From Thioclava sp. SK-1 (GTDB lineage: Bacteria; Pseudomonadota; Alphaproteobacteria; Rhodobacterales; Rhodobacteraceae): a DNA stretch of 64,000 nt. Positions 46,287 to 54,261 of the stretch are shown one piece after another. The position numbers were made by a program, and so were the translations under genes. The notes beneath the pieces are model-generated. The model ran no database searches. It was not told the origin of the DNA and saw only the letters and a list, made by a program, of their open reading frames with translations. Each line of letters starts with the position of its first letter. The first letter of the stretch is position 1. The DNA lies in the NCBI RefSeq assembly GCF_001705665.1, contig NZ_MDHA01000032.1, positions 372,001 through 436,000 of the forward strand. Reading direction: 5' to 3'.

Positions 46287-48848
46287 TTGATCCGCTTTAT
46301 CTTGTCATCCATTGGCGGCCTGTTTTCGTGGATCGTAACCGGGTTGTTTTTTGCTGCGCTGACCATTGGGGCGATCTTTTGGATGTATTCGCGCAACCTG
46401 CCCAGCCATGAGCAGTTGGCACAATACCGGCCAAAGACAATTTCGCGGATTTACAATAATGACGGCCGCCTCATCGATGAATTTGCCGTAGAGCGCCGCT
46501 TGTTCGTGCCATCGTCGGATATCCCCGATGTGGTGAAACAGGCGTTTATCTCGGCTGAAGATAAGAATTTCTATGTTCACCGTGGCTATGACACACGCGG
46601 TATGGTCTCGGCTTTTGTGGATGCTGTGCGTTCTGGTGGGCAAAGCCTACGCGGGGCGTCGACCATCACGCAGCAGGTGACAAAAAACCTGCTTTTGTCT
46701 TCCGACCGTACCGCGGAACGTAAAATCAAAGAATTGATTTTGTCATCGCGTCTGGAAGAGGCACTTAGTAAAGAACGGATTTTAGAACTGTATCTGAACG
46801 AGATTTTCTTGGGTCAGAACAGTTATGGTGTGGCCGCTGCAGCGCAGACCTATTTCAACAAATCGCTGTCCGAACTGGCCCCCTATGAGGCCGCGACATT
46901 GGCAGCAATGCCTGCAGCGCCCTCCAATTTCCATCCGGTTCGGAATATGGAGAAGCTGCAAGGTCGGCGGAATTATGTTCTGCGCGAGATGTGGCAAAAC
47001 GGCTATATCAGCGAAGATACCTATCGCACACAGCGGCTGGAGCCTGTGCGCTCGGTCCAGAATGGTGATTACGCGCCGTTTCGTCAGCAATTGCCGCCGC
47101 GCGATTATTTCACCGATGAAATTCGCCGTCAGTTGTCTCGCAGCTTCGGGGAAGAAGAGTTCTTTTCGGGGGGGTTGACGATCCGCGCCACGGTCGATCC
47201 AGAAATGCAAGATCAGGCCGCGACCGCATTGCAGCACGCATTGGAAAACTACGACCGCAGCCAAGGTATCTGGCGGGGCACCGGGCTGAAAATTGCCGAA
47301 GATAAGCTGTCATCCGAGGCAGATTGGCGCGAAGCCCTGGCGGCGATCACCAATCCACAGACACCGCGCGATGTGCCAGGCTGGATGCCTGCCGTTGTGC
47401 TGGAGTTGGGCAATAACGACGCCCGCATCGGCATTGAAGGCATTCAAGAGGATGACGACGGCCATTGGGTGCCGGCAAAAGATGTGCAATGGGCGCGCAA
47501 GCGCCGCGCGGACGGATCCTTGGCCAGCCGGGCCAAGGTGGCATCCGATCTGTTGGAAAAAGGCGATGTGGTGATGGTGCGCGCCATGACCGCTGACAGT
47601 GACGGCAGCTTTATCCGTTGGACCTTGCGGCAGGTGCCACAGGTTGAAGGCGCGTTCATGGCGATGGATGTGCACACCGGGCGTGTGATCGCGATGCAAG
47701 GTGGCTTTAGCTATCAATCGACCGTGTTCAACCGCACGACACAGGCGATGCGCCAGCCGGGGTCGAATTTCAAACCCTTCGTCTATGCCGCGGCATTGGA
47801 TTCAGGGTTCTCGCCCCAAACGATTGTTGTAGACGCACCAATCGAGGTGAACACACCGCAGGGCGTGTGGCGCCCGAAAAACGCATCGAATAAATACTAT
47901 GGCCCGACGCCGCTGCGCACCGGATTGGAACAGTCGCGCAACTTGATGACCATTCGTATTGCGCAGGAAATCGGCATGGATACGATTGCTGATTATGCCG
48001 ACCGGATGGGGGTTTACCATCCGATGCGGACTTTCCTGGCCAATTCGCTGGGGGCGCAAGAAACCACAATGTTCGATCTGGTCTCGGCCTATGCGATGTT
48101 CGCCAATGGCGGCCAGCGGGTCGAACCGACGCTTGTCGACCGTGTGCAAGATTTGAATGGTCATACAATCTACCGCCATGATCAGCGCGATTGTCTGGAT
48201 TGCTCTGCCAGTTCTTTGCCTGCCGGGCTTGGCCCGCGCATCCAAAGCAACCGCGATCAGGTTGTCGATCCGATCACCGCCTATCAAATGGTGTCATTGA
48301 TGGAGGGCGTGGTGCAGCGCGGCTCCGGCACCGGTGTAAATCTTCCGGTGCCTGTGGCAGGGAAAACGGGCACGACCAACGATGCAAAAGACGTTTGGTT
48401 TACGGGCTTTACCTCTAATATCGTTGCCTCATGCTATTTAGGCTATGACAATCCGCGTGGGCTGGGCCGTGGGGCATATGGTGGTACGCTATGTGTGCCG
48501 GTGTTCAACGAATTTATGAAAGAAGCTGTGAAGAAATACGGCGGTTCCGAATTTGAAGTGCCTCCGGGCGGTTATTGGGCCAAATTCAACCGCTATACCG
48601 GCGAACGCCTTCCCGATGATGCCACCGGCGCAATGGTTCAATCGGAATACCTACGCGAAGGTCAGGGCATCATGGGGCTTGGCCTGGTGGTTGACGGCGG
48701 CTTTGGCATGGGCAGCAACCTGCCGCTATTCGCACAAGGCGAGACCGAGACCGGTTCTTCCTCGGTCACCACATCCAGCGGGAAAACCGCAATCATCCCG
48801 AAACAAAAAGCCAATTTCGGCTCGCTTAGTGCGGGTGGGCTTTACTGA
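46287..48848 (+). CDS. mrcA: Bifunctional penicillin-binding protein 1A
   Basis: An 853-residue class A PBP that polymerises and cross-links peptidoglycan. One N-terminal membrane helix (about 12-36), glycosyltransferase GT51 with the catalytic Glu in SAEDKNFYVHRGYD and RGASTITQQVTKNL, an OB-like insert, and a transpeptidase with S-x-x-K in RQPGSNFKPFVY and KTGTTND. I use the TTG at 46287, seven bases after GAGGAG; an upstream GTG at 46251 would add 12 residues without a site. A good promoter lies at 46211-46239. Confidence 0.96.
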   Translation: MIRFILSSIGGLFSWIVTGLFFAALTIGAIFWMYSRNLPSHEQLAQYRPKTISRIYNNDGRLIDEFAVERRLFVPSSDIPDVVKQAFISAEDKNFYVHRGYDTRGMVSAFVDAVRSGGQSLRGASTITQQVTKNLLLSSDRTAERKIKELILSSRLEEALSKERILELYLNEIFLGQNSYGVAAAAQTYFNKSLSELAPYEAATLAAMPAAPSNFHPVRNMEKLQGRRNYVLREMWQNGYISEDTYRTQRLEPVRSVQNGDYAPFRQQLPPRDYFTDEIRRQLSRSFGEEEFFSGGLTIRATVDPEMQDQAATALQHALENYDRSQGIWRGTGLKIAEDKLSSEADWREALAAITNPQTPRDVPGWMPAVVLELGNNDARIGIEGIQEDDDGHWVPAKDVQWARKRRADGSLASRAKVASDLLEKGDVVMVRAMTADSDGSFIRWTLRQVPQVEGAFMAMDVHTGRVIAMQGGFSYQSTVFNRTTQAMRQPGSNFKPFVYAAALDSGFSPQTIVVDAPIEVNTPQGVWRPKNASNKYYGPTPLRTGLEQSRNLMTIRIAQEIGMDTIADYADRMGVYHPMRTFLANSLGAQETTMFDLVSAYAMFANGGQRVEPTLVDRVQDLNGHTIYRHDQRDCLDCSASSLPAGLGPRIQSNRDQVVDPITAYQMVSLMEGVVQRGSGTGVNLPVPVAGKTGTTNDAKDVWFTGFTSNIVASCYLGYDNPRGLGRGAYGGTLCVPVFNEFMKEAVKKYGGSEFEVPPGGYWAKFNRYTGERLPDDATGAMVQSEYLREGQGIMGLGLVVDGGFGMGSNLPLFAQGETETGSSSVTTSSGKTAIIPKQKANFGSLSAGGLY

Positions 48849-48947
48849 CACGGCGGATCAGAGCGGGGCGTGCGACCGGGCGTGACTTGCTCGTTGCGCG
48901 CCTTGCCTGTATGACCGCCCCAACATCGCGAAAGGATTTGGGCAGAC

Positions 48948-50072
48948 ATGCGCTCCGAGACGCAGAACATCGTCGAACAGATTAAGAAATCTCTTGTCCT
49001 TTTGGGCCAGCGGATGGATCTGGAAACGGCACCCCATCGTTTGGAAGAATTCAATGCCATGATCGAAGATCCCACTCTGTGGGATGATCAGGCGCGTGCG
49101 CAGAAATTGATGCGCGACCGGCAGGCGTTGATGGATAAATTGGAAACCTATAACCGTATCGACCAGGATCTGAACGATAATATCGAACTGATTGAACTGG
49201 GCGAGATGGAAGAAGATGATGAGGTGATCGCCGAGGCGGAAACTGCGTTGAAGGCGTTGAAAATCGACGCCGCCAGCAAAGAGCTGGAAGCGCTGCTGGA
49301 CGGTGAAGCGGATGCCAATGACACATTCTTGGAAATCCATTCCGGCGCTGGCGGTACCGAAAGCTGTGACTGGGCGTCCATTTTGGCACGGATGTATGTC
49401 CGTTGGGCCGAGAAGAAGGGATATGAGGTTGATCTGCAGTCGGAAACGGCGGGCGAAGAGGCAGGGATCAAATCCGCGACCTATAAGATCACCGGCCCTA
49501 ATGCCTATGGTTGGCTGAAATCTGAAAGCGGTGTGCATCGTTTGGTCCGCATTTCGCCCTATGACTCGGCGGCGCGGCGGCATACCTCGTTCAGCTCGGT
49601 CTGGGTATATCCGGTTGTCGATGACAATATCGAAGTTGAAGTCGCGCCGAATGACATCCGCATCGATACCTATCGTTCCTCTGGGGCAGGGGGGCAGCAC
49701 GTGAATACCACGGACTCAGCGGTGCGGATTACACACATCCCTACCGGGATTGTCGTCACCAGCTCGGAGAAATCGCAGCACCAAAACCGTGACATCGCGA
49801 TGAAGGCGTTGAAGTCGCGCTTGTATCAGATGGAGTTGGACCGCCGGAATGCTGCCATCAACGAGGCGCATGAGAATAAAGGCGACGCAGGCTGGGGCAA
49901 TCAGATCCGTTCCTATGTCTTGCAGCCCTATCAGATGGTCAAAGATCTGCGCACCAATTATGAAACCTCCGATACCCAGGGCGTATTGGATGGCGATCTG
50001 GATGGGCTGATGGCCGCCACGTTGGCCATGGGGGTTGAGGGCAAGTCGCGTGCGGATGCGCAGGCCGATTGA
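48948..50072 (+). CDS. prfB: Peptide chain release factor 2
   Basis: A 374-residue RF2 that ends translation at UGA and UAA. GGQ at 248-250 (SSGAGGQHVNTTDSAVRITH region). The stop-codon recognition tripeptide reads S203-P-Y205 rather than the E. coli SPF. Unlike most bacteria there is no in-frame stop or programmed frameshift: the frame is continuous from ATG 48948, as expected for alphaproteobacteria. It ends the amiC-mrcA-prfB run and has a terminator. Confidence 0.96.
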   Translation: MRSETQNIVEQIKKSLVLLGQRMDLETAPHRLEEFNAMIEDPTLWDDQARAQKLMRDRQALMDKLETYNRIDQDLNDNIELIELGEMEEDDEVIAEAETALKALKIDAASKELEALLDGEADANDTFLEIHSGAGGTESCDWASILARMYVRWAEKKGYEVDLQSETAGEEAGIKSATYKITGPNAYGWLKSESGVHRLVRISPYDSAARRHTSFSSVWVYPVVDDNIEVEVAPNDIRIDTYRSSGAGGQHVNTTDSAVRITHIPTGIVVTSSEKSQHQNRDIAMKALKSRLYQMELDRRNAAINEAHENKGDAGWGNQIRSYVLQPYQMVKDLRTNYETSDTQGVLDGDLDGLMAATLAMGVEGKSRADAQAD

Positions 50073-50097
50073 CCGATTATATTACGGTGACTGTATC

Positions 50098-50122
50098 AAG
50101 GGCGGCCAGTGGTCGCCCTTTT
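50098..50122 (+). terminator. Intrinsic terminator after prfB
   Basis: AAGGGCGGCC / GGTCGCCCTT (50098-50107 with 50111-50120, one G-T pair), loop AGT, then TT. Confidence 0.85.
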
Positions 50123-50175
50123 GCATGGGCGCGGCGTGGTGCGGTTCACCTATAAGTTGATTCGGGCCATTTGGG

Positions 50176-50206
50176 TCAATTTTGATCTAAATGGATCAAA
50201 TTGATC
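50176..50206. promoter_or_regulatory. Array of overlapping TTGATC palindromes
   Basis: Three inverted repeats are stacked: TCAA-TT-TTGA (50176-50185), TTTGATC-N6-GATCAAA (50181-50187 with 50194-50200) and GATCAA-A-TTGATC (50194-50206). They lie in the A/T-rich 317-base gap before the P-loop NTPase gene, which otherwise holds only the prfB terminator. The look is that of a cooperative operator. Confidence 0.45.
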
Positions 50207-50389
50207 ATCTGAATTTGCCAAGTTGAAATAACAGGCAGCCGATGTTAATAAATTAAGTCTATATTTTCGCGACCTTGGCCGCAGCGCAGCATTCCACAGT
50301 TGATTTTAGAATCGGATATGTCACAGACTTGTTTCATTGACGCTAACAGCAGCTTGAAATGCAGCCCGAAGGGCCGCTGAGGGAGATGC

Positions 50390-50971
50390 ATGGCATATCG
50401 AATTTACATCACAGGCGCAGCCGGATCTGGAACCTCTTGTCTGGGGGCAGGATTGGCAACCCATTTAGGGGTCGCACATCTTGATACGGATGATTTTTAC
50501 TGGGCGCAAAGTCCGATGCCCTACACAGAAAAACGCCCCGTTCCTTTGCGTTGTGCGTTGATTGATCAAGCGCAGCATGAGGCGATGGGGTACGGAGGCT
50601 GGGTTTTGTCAGGCTCTGCAGATGGTTGGGGGGACAGTGTAATTCGCGATGCTGACCTGATTGTGTTCATGCGCGCGCCCACACCGCTGCGGCTGATGCG
50701 AATTCGCCGCCGAGAGGCCGCTAAATTCGGCAGTCGTATTGAATCCGGTGGTGATATGGAATTGAATCATCGGAAGTTTTTGAAATGGGCTGCCAGTTAT
50801 GACGAGCCTTATTTTGGTGGCCGTTCGCTGACCCGGCATCTGGAATGGTTGTCCGGGCAAGACACCCCGGTGTTAGAGCTGAGCGGCACGCGCCCCTTGT
50901 CAGAGTTAATAGACCACAGCCTGTTCGCCTTGCGCGGTGGGGCAGCAGAACAGGGTCAAAAAGCCGGATGA
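50390..50971 (+). CDS. P-loop NTPase, adenylate-kinase-like
   Basis: A 193-residue nucleotide-binding protein. Walker A GAAGSGTS at residues 9-16, then HLDTDDFYW (acidic NMP-site type motif), WVLSGSADGWGDSVI, a Walker B-like DLIVFMRAP, and the Arg-rich RLMRIRRREAAKFG lid region. This is the topology of small kinases such as shikimate, adenylate or uridine kinase-like proteins; substrate unknown. AGGGAG precedes ATG 50390. Upstream lies the TTGATC operator-like array; downstream the island with the twin hairpins. Confidence 0.8.
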   Translation: MAYRIYITGAAGSGTSCLGAGLATHLGVAHLDTDDFYWAQSPMPYTEKRPVPLRCALIDQAQHEAMGYGGWVLSGSADGWGDSVIRDADLIVFMRAPTPLRLMRIRRREAAKFGSRIESGGDMELNHRKFLKWAASYDEPYFGGRSLTRHLEWLSGQDTPVLELSGTRPLSELIDHSLFALRGGAAEQGQKAG

Positions 50972-50972
50972 T

Positions 50973-51014
50973 TTCTGCCTTGCGGCACCGATTTTCTGCA
51001 TTGCGGCAACGATT
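50973..51014. repeat. 21-bp tandem direct repeat
   Basis: Two adjacent 21-base units (50973-50993 and 50994-51014) differ at two positions; the shared core is TTGCGGCA followed by CGATT. The period equals two helical turns. On the minus strand each unit forms a short TGCC-GCAA-GGCA-type hairpin with a GNRA loop (one mismatch in one unit). It begins two bases after the P-loop NTPase stop. A TATACA (51020-51025) follows. Confidence 0.7.
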
Positions 51015-51049
51015 TACCCTATACACCCGTGACAAGCTGTCGCACCTTA

Positions 51050-51110
51050 GTTTTGGCCAAGATTTTGGGAGGAATCTTGGCCGATGCAGACAGGGGAGGG
51101 TCTGTATGCA
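51050..51110 (-). ncRNA. Candidate small RNA with twin anti-Shine-Dalgarno hairpins
   Basis: On the minus strand, a first hairpin (stem CAGAC / GTCTG, 51104-51100 with 51091-51087) has loop CCTCCCCT. It is followed after 4 bases by a second with a perfect ten-base stem (GGCCAAGATT / AATCTTGGCC, 51082-51073 with 51064-51055) and loop CCTCCCAA. Both loops have eight bases and begin with CCTCCC, the anti-SD core. Paired hairpins with CCUCCUCCC-type loops define the CcsR/cuckoo sRNAs of Rhodobacteraceae. No clear promoter or terminator is seen, and the strand is not proven. Confidence 0.45.
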
Positions 51111-51246
51111 GATCGTGATGGGAAACTGTCCGGGCTGCCCGAGAAGTGGGTTTGATCGCCAGTCGATCGCCTATTGCTCCTGTGGCTGGGGCTGCGCGCG
51201 TTTTCTCGTGTGCGCCCTGGCCATTGGTGAGCCGCCTTTGACCTGA
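51106..51246 (+). CDS. Possible Cys-rich micro-protein (46 aa)
   Basis: ATG 51106 is preceded by GGGGAGGG (51093-51100) and opens a 46-residue frame with seven Cys: C8PGC11, C24SC26GWGC30 and C36. The pattern could bind metal. However, the apparent Shine-Dalgarno is exactly the complement of the anti-SD loop of the candidate antisense RNA, so its presence is not independent evidence of translation. Unrecognised; may be spurious. Confidence 0.3.
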   Translation: MQIVMGNCPGCPRSGFDRQSIAYCSCGWGCARFLVCALAIGEPPLT

Positions 51247-51370
51247 TGATTCCCTTAGCAGTGTAAACGCCTCATCGGTGCAACATTCCATATGTGCGAT
51301 TGGGGAAGGCGGGTTCTGTCCGCCAGTAGCAGCGGAACACTAGCAACTGCCGTGTCAAACGCAGGACATG

Positions 51371-51402
51371 AAAACGGCCACCAAGGAGTGTCCCGGTGGC
51401 CG
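51371..51402 (-). terminator. Intrinsic terminator after bactofilin
   Basis: On the minus strand CGGCCACC / GGTGGCCG (51402-51395 with 51382-51375), followed by TTTTC. It lies 103 bases beyond the bactofilin stop. Confidence 0.8.
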
Positions 51403-51505
51403 AAATATTTGTCATCTGAAAATCCAGAACACGCGCTGCAGCGTCGTATGTGATCCCCATCTGTAGGCACTATAGCACGGTTGCACCATGATGCCCGAAG
51501 GCGGC

Positions 51506-52024
51506 TTACTGCCCTTCGTAGGGCGGTTCGTCCATAGGCGGCGCAAGCTGCGGCGTGGGTTGGCTGCCATTGCCCAGCGGGTCGTCCTGGCGCTGAACCG
51601 AGCCTTCAAAATGGGCGCCGGATTCAATTGCGATGGTTTTGTGGATGATATCACCCTCAACCCGCGCACTTGAGGTCAGGCGCACTTTCAGCCCGCGCAC
51701 ACGGCCAACCACGCGGCCATTCACGACAACATCATCTGCGACGATTTCACCGCGAATCGTAGCGCTTTCGCCGACCGTCAGCAGATGCGCGCGGATGTCG
51801 CCTTCAATCACGCCCTCTACCTGAATATCGCCCGTGGTGCGGATATTGCCCGTGACGGTCAGGTCAGCCGACAAAACCGATGCCGGTGGCTTGGAGCGCG
51901 GCGCGCTGGACGAAGGGACGAAATCGTTCCTACGTGGGGGCAGGCCGCTATCGGTCGCCTTTGCGGTCTCAGCTTCGTTGCCCGTTTTCGGGCCAGGTTC
52001 ATGGATTTTGCTCTTAGAAAACAT
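51506..52024 (-). CDS. Bactofilin
   Basis: A 172-residue polymer-forming cytoskeletal protein. A disordered N-terminus (1-48, rich in K, E, S, P) precedes the right-handed beta-helix core (about 50-145): SADLTVTGNIRTTGDIQVEGVIEGDI, with the regular six-residue hydrophobic-Gly rhythm of bactofilins (shown partly). The Pro/Gln-rich tail ends PPYEGQ. Bactofilins form membrane-associated filaments that position wall enzymes. It overlaps the M23 peptidase gene by 11 bases, the same partnership as CcmA/Csd1 in Helicobacter. Confidence 0.93.
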   Translation of the reverse strand: MFSKSKIHEPGPKTGNEAETAKATDSGLPPRRNDFVPSSSAPRSKPPASVLSADLTVTGNIRTTGDIQVEGVIEGDIRAHLLTVGESATIRGEIVADDVVVNGRVVGRVRGLKVRLTSSARVEGDIIHKTIAIESGAHFEGSVQRQDDPLGNGSQPTPQLAPPMDEPPYEGQ

Positions 52025-53330
52025 TCTTGGCAGCCTTGATGAAGGTCATCGGGTTAATGGGTTTTCCACCCACCCGGATTTCATAATGCAGATGCGGTCC
52101 GGTCGACCGTCCAGTATTTCCCATATCACCGATACGGTCGCCTTGCGAGACTTTTTGGCCCTTCTTCACGCGGATTTTGGAAAGATGGCCGTAGACGGTC
52201 GAAACTCCGAACTCATGTTGGATTTTAATAACCTGGCCATAGCCGTTTTCCCATTCCGCAGCGGTCACGACACCATCGGCAGGGGCAAGGATCGGTGTGC
52301 CCACAGGCGCGGCCATATCCATCCCCGCATGTAGCCGACCCCAGCGATATCCAAATGGTGAGGAATACCGAAATTGCGAGGTGACGGGCATCGCAAAGGG
52401 CAATTTGTCCACCGCGATCCGGTACATATTCATCTGATCAAGCTTTTGCAGGATATTCGCAGCGCGCCGGTCATCTTCGCTCAGATCAGCCATGCTTTTG
52501 GTGCTTAGCGCGATGGCGGTCAGCGGCCCGCCGGTTCCTGAATATCCCTTACGCACCTGCGCCAAAATATTATCGGGGTTCATGCCGGCCGATTTGAACA
52601 TTTTGTCCAGCGGCGTCATCGACACGGTCACGGCATCTTCCAATGTCGAGAAGATCTCGTTGTTGCGCTCTTCGAGCAGCTGTTTTTCCAGCGCGATCCG
52701 GTCAGCATCCAGCTGTGCGTCTTGTGCAATCTGTGTAGCGGCGTCGCGCTCTTGCGCCGTGGTGTTCAGCGCGGCGGCCAACATATCCATCGTTTGCGAC
52801 AGATCTTCGGACCGTGCCACATTGCCTGTGGCCCCATCGCTGCTTGTGGCCTGCAGGTCCGATGCCGTGGCGCGCGCCAGGTCACGTTCATCCATCACCC
52901 GGCGCAATGTGGTCTGGATGACATGGATGCCGGTTTCCAGCTCACGCCGATGTTCTTCGGATGTCAGCAGTTTGGATTGCATCTGTGACACTTGTTCCAA
53001 CGCCAATTGGAACCGTTCTTGTGCGTCGATCGCCTCTTCTGCGCGGGTATCACGTTCTTGGCTAAGGCTTTCAAGACGGCGTTCAAATGCATCTTGTGAC
53101 AGTTCAGCTTGCTGCGCGGATGAACCCGAAGAAATGCTGTCGAAAAACAACAAGGAGGTAGAAATCATCGACCAGCTGAACAGTAGCCCCGCGGTTGCCA
53201 GAACCGAGGCCTGTGTCAGCGGGCGCAAGCGAACGAACCGCGTCGAATTGTCTGACTTTAGAAACAGTCGCTGCTCAGGCAGGAAGCGTTCCAAAGCGGT
53301 GTTCGCGCGATCAATAAGGCGTCTTGGCAA
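52014..53330 (-). CDS. M23 (LytM) metallopeptidase with coiled coil
   Basis: A 438-residue membrane-anchored endopeptidase. Membrane helix 43-63, long coiled coil (about 72-235), then a LytM domain (about 315-430). The zinc site is complete: H334-x3-D338 in GRLHAGMDMAAP, H382 and H413-x-H415 in GPHLHYEIRV, so it should be an active hydrolase and not an EnvC-like activator. Start is a TTG (53330) seven bases after AGGAA. Transcribed with bactofilin, which probably localises it. Confidence 0.92.
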   Translation of the reverse strand: MPRRLIDRANTALERFLPEQRLFLKSDNSTRFVRLRPLTQASVLATAGLLFSWSMISTSLLFFDSISSGSSAQQAELSQDAFERRLESLSQERDTRAEEAIDAQERFQLALEQVSQMQSKLLTSEEHRRELETGIHVIQTTLRRVMDERDLARATASDLQATSSDGATGNVARSEDLSQTMDMLAAALNTTAQERDAATQIAQDAQLDADRIALEKQLLEERNNEIFSTLEDAVTVSMTPLDKMFKSAGMNPDNILAQVRKGYSGTGGPLTAIALSTKSMADLSEDDRRAANILQKLDQMNMYRIAVDKLPFAMPVTSQFRYSSPFGYRWGRLHAGMDMAAPVGTPILAPADGVVTAAEWENGYGQVIKIQHEFGVSTVYGHLSKIRVKKGQKVSQGDRIGDMGNTGRSTGPHLHYEIRVGGKPINPMTFIKAAKNVF

Positions 53331-53649
53331 ATTGCTGTTCCTGTTTGCTTCGTCGTGGCGACGTCTGGCATGACCATAAAGCGATGATCAAAGAGCGGTC
53401 GGCTGGGCCATAGATTGCGGCAGGGGCTAACCCCTGAAACCGCAAGCGAGATACCAAGCCGCCTTGGAATGGCGCAACCTGTTTTGCCCCTCAGGTATGG
53501 AAAGGGCCCGCGAATCCACAGTTTCGGGCGGAATTCTGCCGATTTCTACACGCAAAAGTTGTGAAATTGCTAAAATATGCCACCTGTGGCCCAGTTGCCA
53601 CGCCGCCATACTGTCCCACTGCGTGTGTCGTTGGCGACGTGGCGAATCT
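53331..53649. other. Gap between BCP and M23 genes, one hairpin
   Basis: No gene. The one clear structure is a 31-base hairpin (53415-53445): TTGCGG / CCGCAA outside, CAGGGG / CCCCTG inside with loop CTAA and an AAA bulge. On the minus strand it follows the BCP stop by about 200 bases and lies some 85 bases before the M23 start, so it could be a terminator or 5'UTR element; there is no T run. Other reading frames here look random. Confidence 0.5.
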
Positions 53650-54126
53650 TTAGGTAAGGGCGCGCGCTGCGGCCAAAACCTCTTGAGCGTGACCTTTGAC
53701 TTTGACCTTGGGCCAATGCTGAGCGATCGCGCCATCGGCCCCGATCAACACCGTGGAGCGTATAATCCCCTCATAGGTTTTGCCATACATTTGCTTTTCG
53801 CCCCATGCGCCGAAGTCTTCGCATACCGTGCCGTTTTCGTCGCTGACAAGGGTCACGCCCAACCCATGTTTGGCGCAGAAATTCTCATGTTTTTTCAAGC
53901 TGTCTTTCGAAACGCCAATCACAACCGTATCGCAGGCGGCAAATTCATCGGCCAGGCGGGTGAAATCCAACGCCTCCGTCGTGCAGCCTGGGGTGTTATC
54001 TTTGGGGTAGAAATATAACACGACCTTTTGGGGACGCAGGGCGGACAGGGTCAGCAAGGGCTGGGCGCTGCCATTATCCGTGCGGGGCAGGGTGAAATCG
54101 GGCGCAATTTCGCCAATGGATATCAT
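53650..54126 (-). CDS. bcp: Thioredoxin-dependent peroxiredoxin (BCP/PrxQ), alpha3 type
   Basis: A 158-residue peroxidase reducing peroxides with thioredoxin. Peroxidatic C48 in PKDNTPGCTTEALDF. The usual resolving Cys five residues on (E. coli C50 relative to C45) is Leu53 here. Instead C84 (NFCAKHG) is exactly 36 residues after C48, the spacing of the alpha3-type BCP such as Xylella C47/C83. Further cysteines C65 and C102. So an atypical two-Cys mechanism is likely. GGAGCC before ATG 54126. Divergent from the AsmA-like gene (135 bases). Confidence 0.94.
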   Translation of the reverse strand: MISIGEIAPDFTLPRTDNGSAQPLLTLSALRPQKVVLYFYPKDNTPGCTTEALDFTRLADEFAACDTVVIGVSKDSLKKHENFCAKHGLGVTLVSDENGTVCEDFGAWGEKQMYGKTYEGIIRSTVLIGADGAIAQHWPKVKVKGHAQEVLAAARALT

Positions 54127-54261
54127 CTGAGGCTCCTAAGTGCTGTTTTGGACGCTTGTATATGGCTATGGTCAAGAAAGGCGCTATGGTGCTTTGGCTG
54201 TTGGTAAAACACGTTTGGGATCTAAGGGGCAAGTCAGACCCCGCCAAACCAATGAGGCGCG

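Noticed and set aside
48948-49050. Programmed +1 frameshift in prfB
   Set aside because: No in-frame TGA and no CTTTGAC-like slippery site; the frame is continuous.
51272-51460. Minus-strand 62-codon frame downstream of bactofilin
   Set aside because: No ribosome binding site, and the bactofilin terminator lies inside it.
53415-53445. Two-layer hairpin considered as a tRNA or small RNA
   Set aside because: Only 31 bases, no cloverleaf, no CCA end, no T run; kept only as an unassigned hairpin.
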